Part shown: piece by piece, positions 8,209 to 16,915 of the stretch
Layout of the letters: the number at the start of each line of letters is the position of its first letter
How positions within the stretch are numbered: the stretch's first letter is position 1
NCBI GenBank assembly: GCA_020847375.1
Contig: JADLCB010000004.1
Coordinates: 17,743 to 81,742 of the forward strand
DNA from: Phycisphaerales bacterium
GTDB lineage: Bacteria > Planctomycetota > Phycisphaerae > Tepidisphaerales > Tepidisphaeraceae
Length of the DNA stretch: 64,000 nt
Direction: 5' to 3'
Notes under the pieces: generated by a model
Told to the model about the DNA's origin: nothing
Databases searched by the model: none
The model's input: the letters and a program-made list of their open reading frames with translations, nothing else
Program-made: the position numbers and the translations under genes

Positions 8209-9849
8209 CTACAGGCCCATCAGCGTCAGGCGCTGGTGAGCGCGAGTGGCGTACCGTTCATATTCGTTGCGATCAATGGCATCGGGATTGGCAGCCCCGG
8301 CGTAAATGGCGTCGCGCGCCTGCTGGGCTAATTGGTCCAAACGAGATTGAGGCAGCTTGCGCAGCGATTGCCGGTCAGCACCGAGCAGTTGCAAAAGCCG
8401 GACATCGGTGAAATAACGCAACTGGATAAACTCGTTGATGCGGATCGACTGGTGATAGTGTTCTGCCGCCTGCTTGAACTGCTCCTGACGCTGGGCGCCG
8501 GCCGGGAGCATCAATCCACGAACATACGCCAGATCCGCCAGCGCCGCTGCGTGTACGCTGCGCATGTGTTCCACGTGCGACTCATAGGTTGAAATATTGG
8601 CGAGGAAGTCGGTTTCATTCAGATAACGTTCATATTCCTGGATGGCTGCTGCCGCAAGATCCGCAGCACGCTGATAGCTGAACAGCAGTTCCGGCAGGGT
8701 GTCCGCCTCCAACGGTTGATCGTTGAGTTTCTTCGTCTGGCTGTTGAATCCCAGCGGAATCGTCAATAACTCAAGTTGATCGCGCGGTTCGAGCGTTTCA
8801 TTGCCAAATGGCTTTTGCTCCTCCTGCTGCTCGGTGCTGAACAGATGGACGCGCAATAATCCCCCCTCGATCTTGCGGCCACGTTCCCACTCGGCTTCGG
8901 ACCAGAACTTCAGCGCCAAAGCCGGGCGCGAATCAATGACCGTGTGGCTGAGTTGGGCATGCGTCTGCCCGGCGCTGTCCTGCAGCACCTGGGCACGCTT
9001 GAAATAATTGTAAGCAAAGGCAAGGGGCGAAATGCCATAGGGGAAAGGTTCAAACGGTTTGAGATATTGCAGATCAGCACCGGTATTCCACGGTTTGTCA
9101 GCTGCAAGATCGGTGGGGCGCGGCAAATCGCCGCCGGGGGCGGTCAGATACTGCGGCAGGATGTACCCGTCGGGATTCAACCGCGGCTCCAGACGCACGC
9201 TGCTGGTAATCGCTGCCCGCTGGGGCTGGGTTTGGCGCCACTGACTCTCGGTGCGCACGCGCTGGCGGTAGTATTCCTTTTCGGCGCTGTTTCCGAATTT
9301 ATCAAAGAAAAGTTGCCCGATCGTTTCGATGATGTTGATGTTGTGCGGCCGCTCGCTATCAACGCTGTAACCATAATCCAGAGCGTCAAGAATGGTGAGG
9401 TACTTGTTGGCCAGGCTCGCCTTCTGAACGGAGATATTGTATCCCTTGTTCCACATCTGAAAGATGTGAACGCTGTCAAATTCGGGCTGGAGCATGCGAA
9501 TCCACTCCACCTGCGTATCGAAGGTTTCGAGGTTGCGCTCCTGTTTCTGTGATTCACTATTTTGCCAGAGGAACATCACCAGCGGCCCGCGCAGACCACC
9601 GAGCAGCAACGCCAGGGCGAAGCTGTTCATGCCCGACAGATTCGATCCGCCGCCTTCACTGGCCATCGGAACCCGGCCATCATTGGTCAACACACGCTGG
9701 CGCTGCCATCCGGTCAGCCAGCGCCCCGCCATGACAAGCAGCAGGCTGCAGATGAGGATTGTTACCACCGCTCCACGAGCGACCGAACGCTTTTCCGGCT
9801 GGTCCGATGAAGCGGGTTGATTGGAGGATGACATTGATGTTTGAGTCAT
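8209..9849 (-). CDS. Membrane-anchored protein of ABC export operon, unknown function
   Basis: About 546 residues. After a short polar N-terminus (Ser/Gln/Pro-rich) there is one clear membrane segment ('GAVVTILICSLLLVMAGRWL') and a second hydrophobic stretch ('FALALLLGGLRGPLVMFLW'). The rest is soluble, helical and probably TPR-like, with many Gln, Glu and Tyr residues and a section 'PEFDSVHIFQMWNKGYNIS'. I recognise no enzyme motif. It is the last gene of a leftward operon with an ABC permease (54 bases upstream) and an ATPase, so it likely works with that transporter. The internal ATG at 9849 is chosen; an in-frame start eight codons upstream is possible. Confidence 0.75.
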   Translation of the reverse strand: MTQTSMSSSNQPASSDQPEKRSVARGAVVTILICSLLLVMAGRWLTGWQRQRVLTNDGRVPMASEGGGSNLSGMNSFALALLLGGLRGPLVMFLWQNSESQKQERNLETFDTQVEWIRMLQPEFDSVHIFQMWNKGYNISVQKASLANKYLTILDALDYGYSVDSERPHNINIIETIGQLFFDKFGNSAEKEYYRQRVRTESQWRQTQPQRAAITSSVRLEPRLNPDGYILPQYLTAPGGDLPRPTDLAADKPWNTGADLQYLKPFEPFPYGISPLAFAYNYFKRAQVLQDSAGQTHAQLSHTVIDSRPALALKFWSEAEWERGRKIEGGLLRVHLFSTEQQEEQKPFGNETLEPRDQLELLTIPLGFNSQTKKLNDQPLEADTLPELLFSYQRAADLAAAAIQEYERYLNETDFLANISTYESHVEHMRSVHAAALADLAYVRGLMLPAGAQRQEQFKQAAEHYHQSIRINEFIQLRYFTDVRLLQLLGADRQSLRKLPQSRLDQLAQQARDAIYAGAANPDAIDRNEYERYATRAHQRLTLMGL

Positions 9850-9903
9850 GATAAGACAAAAAATCGGCACCAAGCCCGACCAGCTCCGATTCTGCGAAAC
9901 AGG

Positions 9904-11985
9904 CTAAGGAGCAACTTCCTTATTTCTCAGGAATAAATACGCCAGCACCGTCAACGGGATGCCAAACCCGAAGGCGACCGCAGCGGCGTCAATCAGTTGG
10001 CGCCAGGGCATGTTGACGCCGCGCTGCAGTTGCTCACCAGCGGAAAATTGTGAAATATCCGGTAGTACCTTCGCCAGTGCCTGCAACGCCTTATTCAGCG
10101 TATTGACCGACGAACTGACCACGCGGAATTGCGGAGCCTGACCCTGATTGCCACCAAAAATCTGCTGAGCCACCTGATTGCCCAGTTCGTTGCCCATGTC
10201 GCCCAATTGCTGAATGCCCCAGTTGCTCAGCAGGATGATCACCGCCAGCACAATGGCAATTGGCCAGGATAAAAACGTGCTGCAGAACATGGCGATGATG
10301 ATGACCAATAGCGACATCAGCCAGAGCATCAACAGGCTTTTGAAAAGATTCCAGGAAAACAGCACATTGCCCGTCACCAGTTGTACCGACCGCGCCTGCA
10401 GACCCACCCAATGGCCAGTGGTCAAGTTGCGCACGAGCAAATTAAAATTGCCGTTTTGCGCCAAGTCCGCCGGCATGGTGAAAAAGACATTGCGATTAGA
10501 CTCCGCCTGGATGATGTTCGGCGGACTGGTCGCGCCGGTTGCAGGATCAGCCAGCCGGATTTCCAGCTCAGTGTAATCATCAGAATCGACATTCTGTTCA
10601 GCGCCGGTGCGCTCGATACCGATGTTCATCTCAAAGTTGATTTTCCCATCAGACGAAACGGCGCGATCGGTATTGCGGAAAGCGAAGACAGCAATGGCTG
10701 AGTTGTGTGGATCACCGTGCAACTGCTGACCAAAAGTTCCTTGCTCGCCGATGAAACGAACCGGCAGCGTCTGCGGATCGGGGGCGCGCGGCACGAGATC
10801 GCCCAGAATCTGGTTTGTTTCAGGATTGATCAAACGCAGGGAAATCGGTTGATACTGATCCTGTGGCAGCCGGAAGGATAGTTGGGTTCCCAACGCGGAA
10901 GTGCCCACATCGACGGCAAACTGCCCAGCCGTGACCAGTTTTCCGGCAATTGCTGGCGGCAGGGGGATCATCATGGTGGCAAATTGGTCGGTCGCCGGCA
11001 GCATGATGCCGCGCGCATCGCCCAGATCGGCTGGTCTGGCGATGGGGTTGTGTTGGGAATCAATGATATTGATCTGCAGCCGCGGCCGTGGGGGCAGCAG
11101 CGGTGTGGGCGTCGAAGGGACGGTCGATTCTTCCGCAGCTGCGTTGGAAGGCAGGGGTATGCCATACGCGGACAGCGGATCGACTTCAGGCATGATTGTG
11201 CGCGATTGCTGATAGCTCAGGTCAACCAATAACGCCATCGCGATGGGCGTATCAGGCATCACACCCGGGGGAGTAAAATCAGCCGACGTATAATCGAAGA
11301 AGAACTGCGCTTTGGCCTGGTCGCCGCCGGGAATCCAGCGGCGGTCCCCTTCGGGGGGCTGGCTGAAGATTTGCGGTTCGCCAGACCAAGCGTAGGTGTT
11401 GACGCGCAAAAGCCCTGCCTCGCGGTAGTGCTGCAAGGCATTGCGGTGTACCTGTGAAAGCTGCGCATCTGCCAGACCCGCCTTGATGCTCCCTTGCAGC
11501 GACCAGGCTCGAACGTGCAGATATCCCCAGGTAAACAGGCCCATGATCAGCAGAATCGCCGCTGAAACACGGGCAAACCCGATCACTTTACCGACGATGA
11601 TCTCCAGCCGCGTGGTTGGTTTGGTCACCACGGTGTAGATGACACGATTTTCTATTTCCTTGGGCAAATTGGTGGCTGCCAGGATGATTGTCGTCAGCGT
11701 CACAATCAGGCCGGTGGCAAAGATGCTGAACTTAAGCGTCTGACGAATGGCATCCTGTTCGTCAAAGGGTTTGGTCAGCTGCGCGACGATGAAAACACCG
11801 ATAATCGCCAGCGGGGTGACCCACAACACCCGGCGGCGGATCGATTCAGCAAACACCACCCCCGAAATTGCCCAGACCCGGCGAAAACTGAAACACAGGA
11901 CATCCTTCAGTCCGATCACCAGCAGCCCAAGGACGACAATCGCGCCGCCCAATATGTATTCGATGTTATCAGCGAACAATTCCAT
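9904..11985 (-). CDS. ABC-2 type transporter permease with large extracytoplasmic domain
   Basis: About 693 residues. Hydrophobic segments lie near the N-terminus ('GGAIVVLGLLVIGL', 'VLWVTPLAIIGVFIVAQL', 'IFATGLIVTLTTIILAAT', 'VSAAILLIMGLFTWGYL') and near the C-terminus ('LLMLWLMSLLVIIIAMFC', 'PIAIVLAVIILLSNWG', 'AVAFGFGIPLTVLAYLFL'). Between them is a soluble region of about 350 residues. 'NLPKEIENRVIYTVVTKP' is the coupling-helix-like motif of ABC-2 permeases involved in export. It lies between the ATPase gene (upstream) and the 546-residue partner, and together these should form one exporter. The cargo is unknown. The ATG at 11985 is preferred because it gives a compact N-terminus before the first membrane segment. 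Confidence 0.85.
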   Translation of the reverse strand: MELFADNIEYILGGAIVVLGLLVIGLKDVLCFSFRRVWAISGVVFAESIRRRVLWVTPLAIIGVFIVAQLTKPFDEQDAIRQTLKFSIFATGLIVTLTTIILAATNLPKEIENRVIYTVVTKPTTRLEIIVGKVIGFARVSAAILLIMGLFTWGYLHVRAWSLQGSIKAGLADAQLSQVHRNALQHYREAGLLRVNTYAWSGEPQIFSQPPEGDRRWIPGGDQAKAQFFFDYTSADFTPPGVMPDTPIAMALLVDLSYQQSRTIMPEVDPLSAYGIPLPSNAAAEESTVPSTPTPLLPPRPRLQINIIDSQHNPIARPADLGDARGIMLPATDQFATMMIPLPPAIAGKLVTAGQFAVDVGTSALGTQLSFRLPQDQYQPISLRLINPETNQILGDLVPRAPDPQTLPVRFIGEQGTFGQQLHGDPHNSAIAVFAFRNTDRAVSSDGKINFEMNIGIERTGAEQNVDSDDYTELEIRLADPATGATSPPNIIQAESNRNVFFTMPADLAQNGNFNLLVRNLTTGHWVGLQARSVQLVTGNVLFSWNLFKSLLMLWLMSLLVIIIAMFCSTFLSWPIAIVLAVIILLSNWGIQQLGDMGNELGNQVAQQIFGGNQGQAPQFRVVSSSVNTLNKALQALAKVLPDISQFSAGEQLQRGVNMPWRQLIDAAAVAFGFGIPLTVLAYLFLRNKEVAP

Positions 11986-12176
11986 GGTTGGTCTGACCTG
12001 ACTGACAATTATAACGGGCTGAGTGCTTTGGAGGAGGCGCCGCAGCAATCAGCGGGTTGATTTCATTTCATTCGTATCGATGCGCTGGCGGCGCGATCGA
12101 CAAAACAGACGCTCCGACTGGAATCCGACATTTATTGCACGTGGATCCCCGGTTCAGGCTACAGCGATCCGGCGCA

Positions 12177-13100
12177 TTAACTGCGCGCCGCGTTATCACC
12201 GCTGGCGCCGGCATAACCCACGCCACCAGCGCCGATATTTTCGCCGGTTTTCTGCAATACCACACGAACGAACAAATCTTCCAGCGTCGTGGTCGGATGA
12301 GTGATGGTGGCATCTTGTGCGCCCATCTTCGCAATGAACTGGCGAACTTCCTCAAGCTGGGCTGCGGTTAAACCCCTGGCCTGAATCTGGGCGATATCGC
12401 GCACCTGAAGAAGATCACGCACCTCGCCAAGTGTCTGCATCTTGCCACGAAAGAGAATCGTGATACGGTCGCAGACATCCTGCACGTCCGCCAGCAGGTG
12501 GCTGCACAGCAGAACGGTCTTTCCCTGCTGCTTGAGCGAAAGAATCAGGTCTTTCATCTCCTTGGTTCCCAACGGATCCAGACCGGTCGTCGGTTCATCC
12601 AGCAGGATTAACTCGGGATTATTGATCAGCGCCTGCGCCAGACCGATACGCCGGGCCATGCCCTTGGAATATTCGCGCAGTTTGCGCTTGCGCGCCTTGG
12701 CATCCAGACCGACAATATCCAAAAGCTCGGGAACGCGACGCTTGAGCGTGCGACGATCCAGGCGGAACATTTTCCCGTAAAATTCGAGCGTTTCTTCACC
12801 GTTGAGAAAGCGGTGAAGGTAGGATTCCTCGGGCAGAAACCCGATTTTTTCCTTCATCAAACGACTGTCCGGACGATAACCCAGTACCGAAATATCGCCG
12901 CTGGTGGGGAAGATCAGGTTCAGCAGCAACTTGATCGTTGTGCTTTTGCCTGATCCGTTAGGCCCCAGCAGGCCGAACACTTCGCCGCGATGGATCGTCA
13001 GATTCAGATCATCCAGTGCCGTTACCTTGGGCCGGCCCCAGAAGTCTTTGTAGACTTTCGTCAGATGATTTGTACGAACCGCCTCGCCGTTATCTGCCAT
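12177..13100 (-). CDS. ABC transporter ATP-binding protein
   Basis: 307 residues with a full nucleotide-binding domain. Walker A is 'GLLGPNGSGKSTTIKLL', the signature is 'YSKGMARRIGLAQAL', and Walker B is 'LILLDEPTTGLDP', followed by an H-loop in 'LLCSHLLADV'. The first 25 residues ('TNHLTKVYKDFWGRPKVTALDD') are normal for the CcmA/NatA type of ABC-2 exporters. A C-terminal extension of about 80 residues is Ala/Gln-rich and probably contacts the permease. It is the first gene of the leftward operon with the permease and the 546-residue membrane protein. Confidence 0.95.
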   Translation of the reverse strand: MADNGEAVRTNHLTKVYKDFWGRPKVTALDDLNLTIHRGEVFGLLGPNGSGKSTTIKLLLNLIFPTSGDISVLGYRPDSRLMKEKIGFLPEESYLHRFLNGEETLEFYGKMFRLDRRTLKRRVPELLDIVGLDAKARKRKLREYSKGMARRIGLAQALINNPELILLDEPTTGLDPLGTKEMKDLILSLKQQGKTVLLCSHLLADVQDVCDRITILFRGKMQTLGEVRDLLQVRDIAQIQARGLTAAQLEEVRQFIAKMGAQDATITHPTTTLEDLFVRVVLQKTGENIGAGGVGYAGASGDNAARS

Positions 13101-13225
13101 GATCGTGAGGGGGGTTGGAGGAATAGGCTGACATAGGCATTACAGTACGTCGGCAAAAGAATTATGTCTATTGTTTTATGTCAGCGCATCAGCAAACTAA
13201 CAGGTGTCATGTGTGCAGCAGGCAC

Positions 13226-13444
13226 TTACCGCGACCGACTGGCGCGGCTTTGCCCACCACGATTCGGATTGCCCGTGCGGAATTTCGGTTTGGAGCGTTC
13301 CAGACGACGCTTCTTTTCGCTCGGCTTTTCGTAGTAAGCAATCCGCTTGATGTCCTTGGTCAGACCTTCTTTTTCGCACATTTTCTTGAAACGGCGAATC
13401 ATTTGCTCGGCGGTCTCATTACCGCGCGACTTAACCTTGATCAT
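13226..13444 (-). CDS. rpsU: Ribosomal protein bS21
   Basis: 72 residues. 'IKVKSRGNETAEQMIRRFKK' and 'RIAYYEKPSEKKRR' are typical of bS21, a basic protein of the small subunit that aids initiation. The C-terminal tail (about residues 53-72) is very Arg/Ser/Gly-rich. The ATG at 13444 has an AAAGGA about ten bases upstream and gives the standard N-terminus, although the open frame continues 65 codons upstream. It sits alone, leftward, before the ABC exporter operon. Confidence 0.96.
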   Translation of the reverse strand: MIKVKSRGNETAEQMIRRFKKMCEKEGLTKDIKRIAYYEKPSEKKRRLERSKPKFRTGNPNRGGQSRASRSR

Positions 13445-13657
13445 ACTCCTGCAATCCTTTCGGCTTTGTTCAGTTTGAGCAATTGTGTATAGTGGCAACC
13501 GCTGTGGTTGGCATCGATTCAGACAATCAACAAACCTGCGTAAGTCTACCGAGTGGGGGGGATTATTCAATACAGGCGGCTGAAAATAGTGATAATCCGC
13601 GTTTAAGTTCGATCGTACCCCGTTCATGCTGTGAATCACACTGAAAACAGGTCGATT

Positions 13658-14053
13658 ATGACGATTTTAGATGAACATATGCTGGAAATTCGCGTTCGCT
13701 TCTTTGAAGTCGATTCCATGGGATTTCTGCACCACAGCAGGTTTTTGCAATATTTTGAACTGGGACGAACCGAATTATTGCGGGCACGTGGGCACTGTTA
13801 TGCGGACATCGAGCGTCAGGGATATTGTTTTGCCGTAACCCAAGCGCAGGTCAAATACCGCGCACCCGCCCACTACGATGATCTGCTCCAGTTGACAACA
13901 CGTTTGACGCGCCAGACCGAGGTTCGTTTTGAGCATACCTACGAGCTGCGCCGTGATGGACAGTTGCTGGCTGAGGGACAGACGACAATCGCCTGCCTGA
14001 ACCGTCAGGGTAAGGTGGTCCAGATTCCCGAAACGCTGCGGGTCAAATCATAA
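13658..14053 (+). CDS. Hotdog-fold acyl-CoA thioesterase (YbgC/FadM type)
   Basis: 131 residues. The N-terminal catalytic block is visible as 'VRFFEVDSMGFLHHSRFLQYFE', where the Asp and the His are the usual active-site residues of 4-hydroxybenzoyl-CoA thioesterase-like proteins, followed by 'ELGRTELLR'. Such enzymes hydrolyse acyl-CoA or acyl-ACP thioesters; the true substrate cannot be told. The ATG at 13658 is chosen; a GTG nine codons upstream (13631) is a possible alternative. It is not linked to a tol-pal cluster here. It is followed by an unrelated outer-membrane protein gene. Confidence 0.88.
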   Translation: MTILDEHMLEIRVRFFEVDSMGFLHHSRFLQYFELGRTELLRARGHCYADIERQGYCFAVTQAQVKYRAPAHYDDLLQLTTRLTRQTEVRFEHTYELRRDGQLLAEGQTTIACLNRQGKVVQIPETLRVKS

Positions 14054-14171
14054 ATGCCGGATACCTGATCGCCGTACTGGTTTGTTGGTTGATCAAGCCC
14101 CATCGTGACAACCTGTCCCAGCACGGTTAGAGTGCCGACAGAATCGATCAACGGTTAAGGAGTATCGAATC

Positions 14172-15056
14172 ATGCGTGGATGGATAGGAACAGCAACGAT
14201 TATCCTGACAGCCGCAATGGTGCAGGCTGATTCATTTGACCAGCCGTCACAACTAACATTGACGCCGGATGTCGCCAGCGTTTACGCCCCTCCTTCGCCC
14301 AACAGCGAAACCGAAGGCGTCAACTCCGGCGGGGTTCATATCGATCTGGAAGTCCGCTACATGACGGACTACATCTTCCGCGGGATGGAAATACTCGAAG
14401 TCCCAGGCTCTGAAGATTCGCCCAATCTTCAACTTGCGGGTAAATTATCATGGGATTTGGGCAAATTACCCCATCCGTTCATTGGGCTTTTTGCCAATGT
14501 GGCCGATCACGATCCGCTGAGCCAGTTTCAGGAGATACGCCCGACGGTTGGTTTCGACTGGGACATTCGCCCCTTGACCATCACCGCCGGTCACAACAGC
14601 TATATCTATCCTGACCGCAAGGAAATGGATACATCGGAAATCTTTGTCAAAATGAAACTGGATGATGCCTGGCTCTGGAGCACCGAGCGCCCGCTGCTCT
14701 CGCCGTACGTCATGGCAGCCTACGATTACGATCTATATAACGGATGGTATTTTGAAGCTGGCGTGGAACATACACTGACACTTGAAGACCTCGGCATTGA
14801 TCTGACCTTCTACGGCCAGGTGGCGTACGTCTACAACAATCCACTGTACGCCTATTCCGCCAGCAAGGATGATGGGTTTCAGCACTGGCAGACAGGGGTG
14901 ATTGGCCGGTATTCGTTAAATAAACTTTTCAATACCTCCGTGCGCTACGGCCGCTGGGAACTGGTGGGTTATCTCAACTACACCGGCAGCGGAGATGATC
15001 GTTTAAGAGCCGAGGACCAACTCTGGGGCGGGGCTGCCATTGGATTTCATTATTGA
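14172..15056 (+). CDS. Predicted outer-membrane beta-barrel protein
   Basis: 294 residues with a cleavable-looking signal peptide ('MRGWIGTATIILTAAMVQAD'). The rest alternates polar and aromatic residues, with repeated short segments of beta-strand character ('DLEVRYMTDYIFRGMEI', 'PYVMAAYDYDLY', 'FYGQVAYVY') and a C-terminal aromatic ('GAAIGFHY'), as expected for an outer-membrane barrel. The section 'TDYIFRGME' resembles the TorF-like putative porin family. AAGGAG lies nine bases before the ATG. Its function, pore or receptor, cannot be told. It is convergent with the methyltransferase gene. Confidence 0.78.
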   Translation: MRGWIGTATIILTAAMVQADSFDQPSQLTLTPDVASVYAPPSPNSETEGVNSGGVHIDLEVRYMTDYIFRGMEILEVPGSEDSPNLQLAGKLSWDLGKLPHPFIGLFANVADHDPLSQFQEIRPTVGFDWDIRPLTITAGHNSYIYPDRKEMDTSEIFVKMKLDDAWLWSTERPLLSPYVMAAYDYDLYNGWYFEAGVEHTLTLEDLGIDLTFYGQVAYVYNNPLYAYSASKDDGFQHWQTGVIGRYSLNKLFNTSVRYGRWELVGYLNYTGSGDDRLRAEDQLWGGAAIGFHY

Positions 15057-15144
15057 TTGATTTGCGTCCGACTGCGCCTCGATCGCCGTCCGGCGCAATT
15101 GACCAAGCACGGCCATTTAATAAGCGTACAATCCAGTACAGCAG

Positions 15145-15879
15145 TCAAACGCGGCGATGGGCGACCATGATCAGATCAGGGCTGGTCTGCTCGTCGTAGA
15201 CCGCCAGTTTGTGATTGCCATAAAACTGAATGTCAGCCTTTTGACCGATGGCGGTTTGCAAATCATCAGGCCGCAAACTCAGAAAGCGCATGCTGTGGCC
15301 CTGTAATGGTCCCTGATCGGGAACGATAACCAGATCGACAAAACCGCCGTTGCCGCACCGATGGACGCCCTTGACAATCAGCGCCGGCCCTGAGGGCAGA
15401 TTCAGGCGGATACTCTTTTGCCACCAGCACGGTCCGTCGGCCAGTTTCCACAGATTCAGCACCTGGACGATCACGACGCCCCCCGGGCGGACCGCCTGTA
15501 CCATGGTCGCCAGTGCATGCTGCGCACTGGGCAGATCACCCGCCAGCGCCAGCGAGTTTCCCACACACACCACTGCATCCAGATCACCAGCTCCAGGTGG
15601 TGGCTGGCCAAAACCACGCACAGTCCAGCGCAGCTTCGGCCCTGTCCCGAAAGATCGCTGCGCTCGCTGAATCATGTTGGGACTGATGTCGCACGCCTCG
15701 ACCTGCAAACCCATGCGATGAAATAAATCCGCATGTTGACCGCTGCCACAAGCCACATCCGCAACTTTGCGCGCGTTGACCGCATCGAACTGGTTGCGAA
15801 AAAACGGCTCTTCCGCCGCCAGCCGTTTCGGCCAGTCAATCAATGCTTCGTAAATGTCTGACAGATGATCAAAACTCAT
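15145..15879 (-). CDS. Class I SAM-dependent methyltransferase
   Basis: About 244 residues. The SAM-binding motif I is 'VADVACGSGQHADLF', with motif II acidic residue in 'QVEACDISPNMI' and a later 'AVVCVGNSLAL' strand. The substrate is unknown; the N-terminal 'YDLIY-like' region ('LSDIYEALIDWPKR') suggests a small-molecule methyltransferase. The ATG at 15879 gives a normal N-terminus. A TTG start at 15951 would overlap the stop of the upstream HAD gene, so the two genes may be coupled. The HAD gene and this one form a short leftward operon. Confidence 0.87.
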   Translation of the reverse strand: MSFDHLSDIYEALIDWPKRLAAEEPFFRNQFDAVNARKVADVACGSGQHADLFHRMGLQVEACDISPNMIQRAQRSFGTGPKLRWTVRGFGQPPPGAGDLDAVVCVGNSLALAGDLPSAQHALATMVQAVRPGGVVIVQVLNLWKLADGPCWWQKSIRLNLPSGPALIVKGVHRCGNGGFVDLVIVPDQGPLQGHSMRFLSLRPDDLQTAIGQKADIQFYGNHKLAVYDEQTSPDLIMVAHRRV

Positions 15880-15947
15880 GAGAATACGTTCGTAAAATTG
15901 TCCAACCAGCCAACAATCTGATTCAATACGATGATCAGCCCGCTGCT

Positions 15948-16775
15948 TCAATCGATCAGGTGATATTTTTGCAAAGCCGCATAAACGCCGTGATCGTTGT
16001 TGGTTGGGGCAATCCAGTCGGCAACATTTTTAACCGCCGGATGCGCATTGCCCATCGCCACGGCAATACCCGCCGTCTGCAGCATCCCCACGTCATTGGG
16101 CGCATCGCCAAGCGCCATCACCTGTTTCATTGGGATCTTGTACGCATGGGCAACTTTCTGCAGCGCTGTCGCCTTGCTGACACGTCGATCCATGATTTGC
16201 AGCATATGCTCATCCGTGCGCACGATGGTGATTTGCTGGGCGAATTTCTGTCCGATCAACGGTTCCAGACGGCTCATGATCGGCGGCGCCCCCAACAAGA
16301 GTAGTTTGGTGATGGGGATTGTGCAGAACTGTTCGATGGGCGCAATCACGTCGGGTTGAAAAGCCTTGCCCGTTTCGGTTGAAAACAGCGGGTCGTGACG
16401 GTCTGTGAGCCAGTGGTCAAGAATTTCGCAACTCACCAGCGTTTCTTCAAACATATCACGGGCCATGTCAATGATCCGCCGGACGGTACTGGCTGCCATT
16501 GGTCGATGATAAACCGCCTTGTTGTCCGGTTCATTCCAGATCAGCGCCCCGTTATAGTTGATCTGCCAGGTTTGCAGTTTCAACGCCTGATAGATCGGTC
16601 GGACGCTGCGCGGCGGCCGCGCCGATGCAATGACAATGCGGCAACCATTTTCCTGCAGTTTCATCAAGGCTGCGCCGGTCTTGCGGCTGATCTGCTTGCG
16701 GTCAGTCAACAATGTTCCATCGAGGTCGATGGCAATCAGTCGAACAGCCGTCTTCTCTGGTTCGCGATCCATCAT
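15948..16775 (-). CDS. Cof-type HAD-superfamily phosphatase
   Basis: About 275 residues. HAD motif I is 'LIAIDLDGTLLTD', motif II is in 'RIVIASARPPRSV', a lysine motif is in 'VSKATALQKV', and motif IV is 'VMALGDAPNDVGML'. The C2B cap region and the 'AVAMGNAHPAVKNVADWIA' tail are diagnostic for the Cof/YbiV subfamily, which dephosphorylates sugar phosphates, FMN or PLP-like compounds. The real substrate cannot be told. The start at 16775 or 16772 (two adjacent ATG) is chosen; the frame extends about 18 codons further upstream. It is followed by the methyltransferase. Confidence 0.92.
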   Translation of the reverse strand: MMDREPEKTAVRLIAIDLDGTLLTDRKQISRKTGAALMKLQENGCRIVIASARPPRSVRPIYQALKLQTWQINYNGALIWNEPDNKAVYHRPMAASTVRRIIDMARDMFEETLVSCEILDHWLTDRHDPLFSTETGKAFQPDVIAPIEQFCTIPITKLLLLGAPPIMSRLEPLIGQKFAQQITIVRTDEHMLQIMDRRVSKATALQKVAHAYKIPMKQVMALGDAPNDVGMLQTAGIAVAMGNAHPAVKNVADWIAPTNNDHGVYAALQKYHLID

Positions 16776-16915
16776 AAAGTTTCCATGATCCAGCTTCGCG
16801 GCGGATGATTCAACCGTGAAGCGGCTCAAAGCGGTACATTAGCTCCAAGTGCTGCGCGCATCCAGTCAGACGATCTGGCTTCCGGCGATCAGACTTAACG
16901 GGTACAACCATCCTG

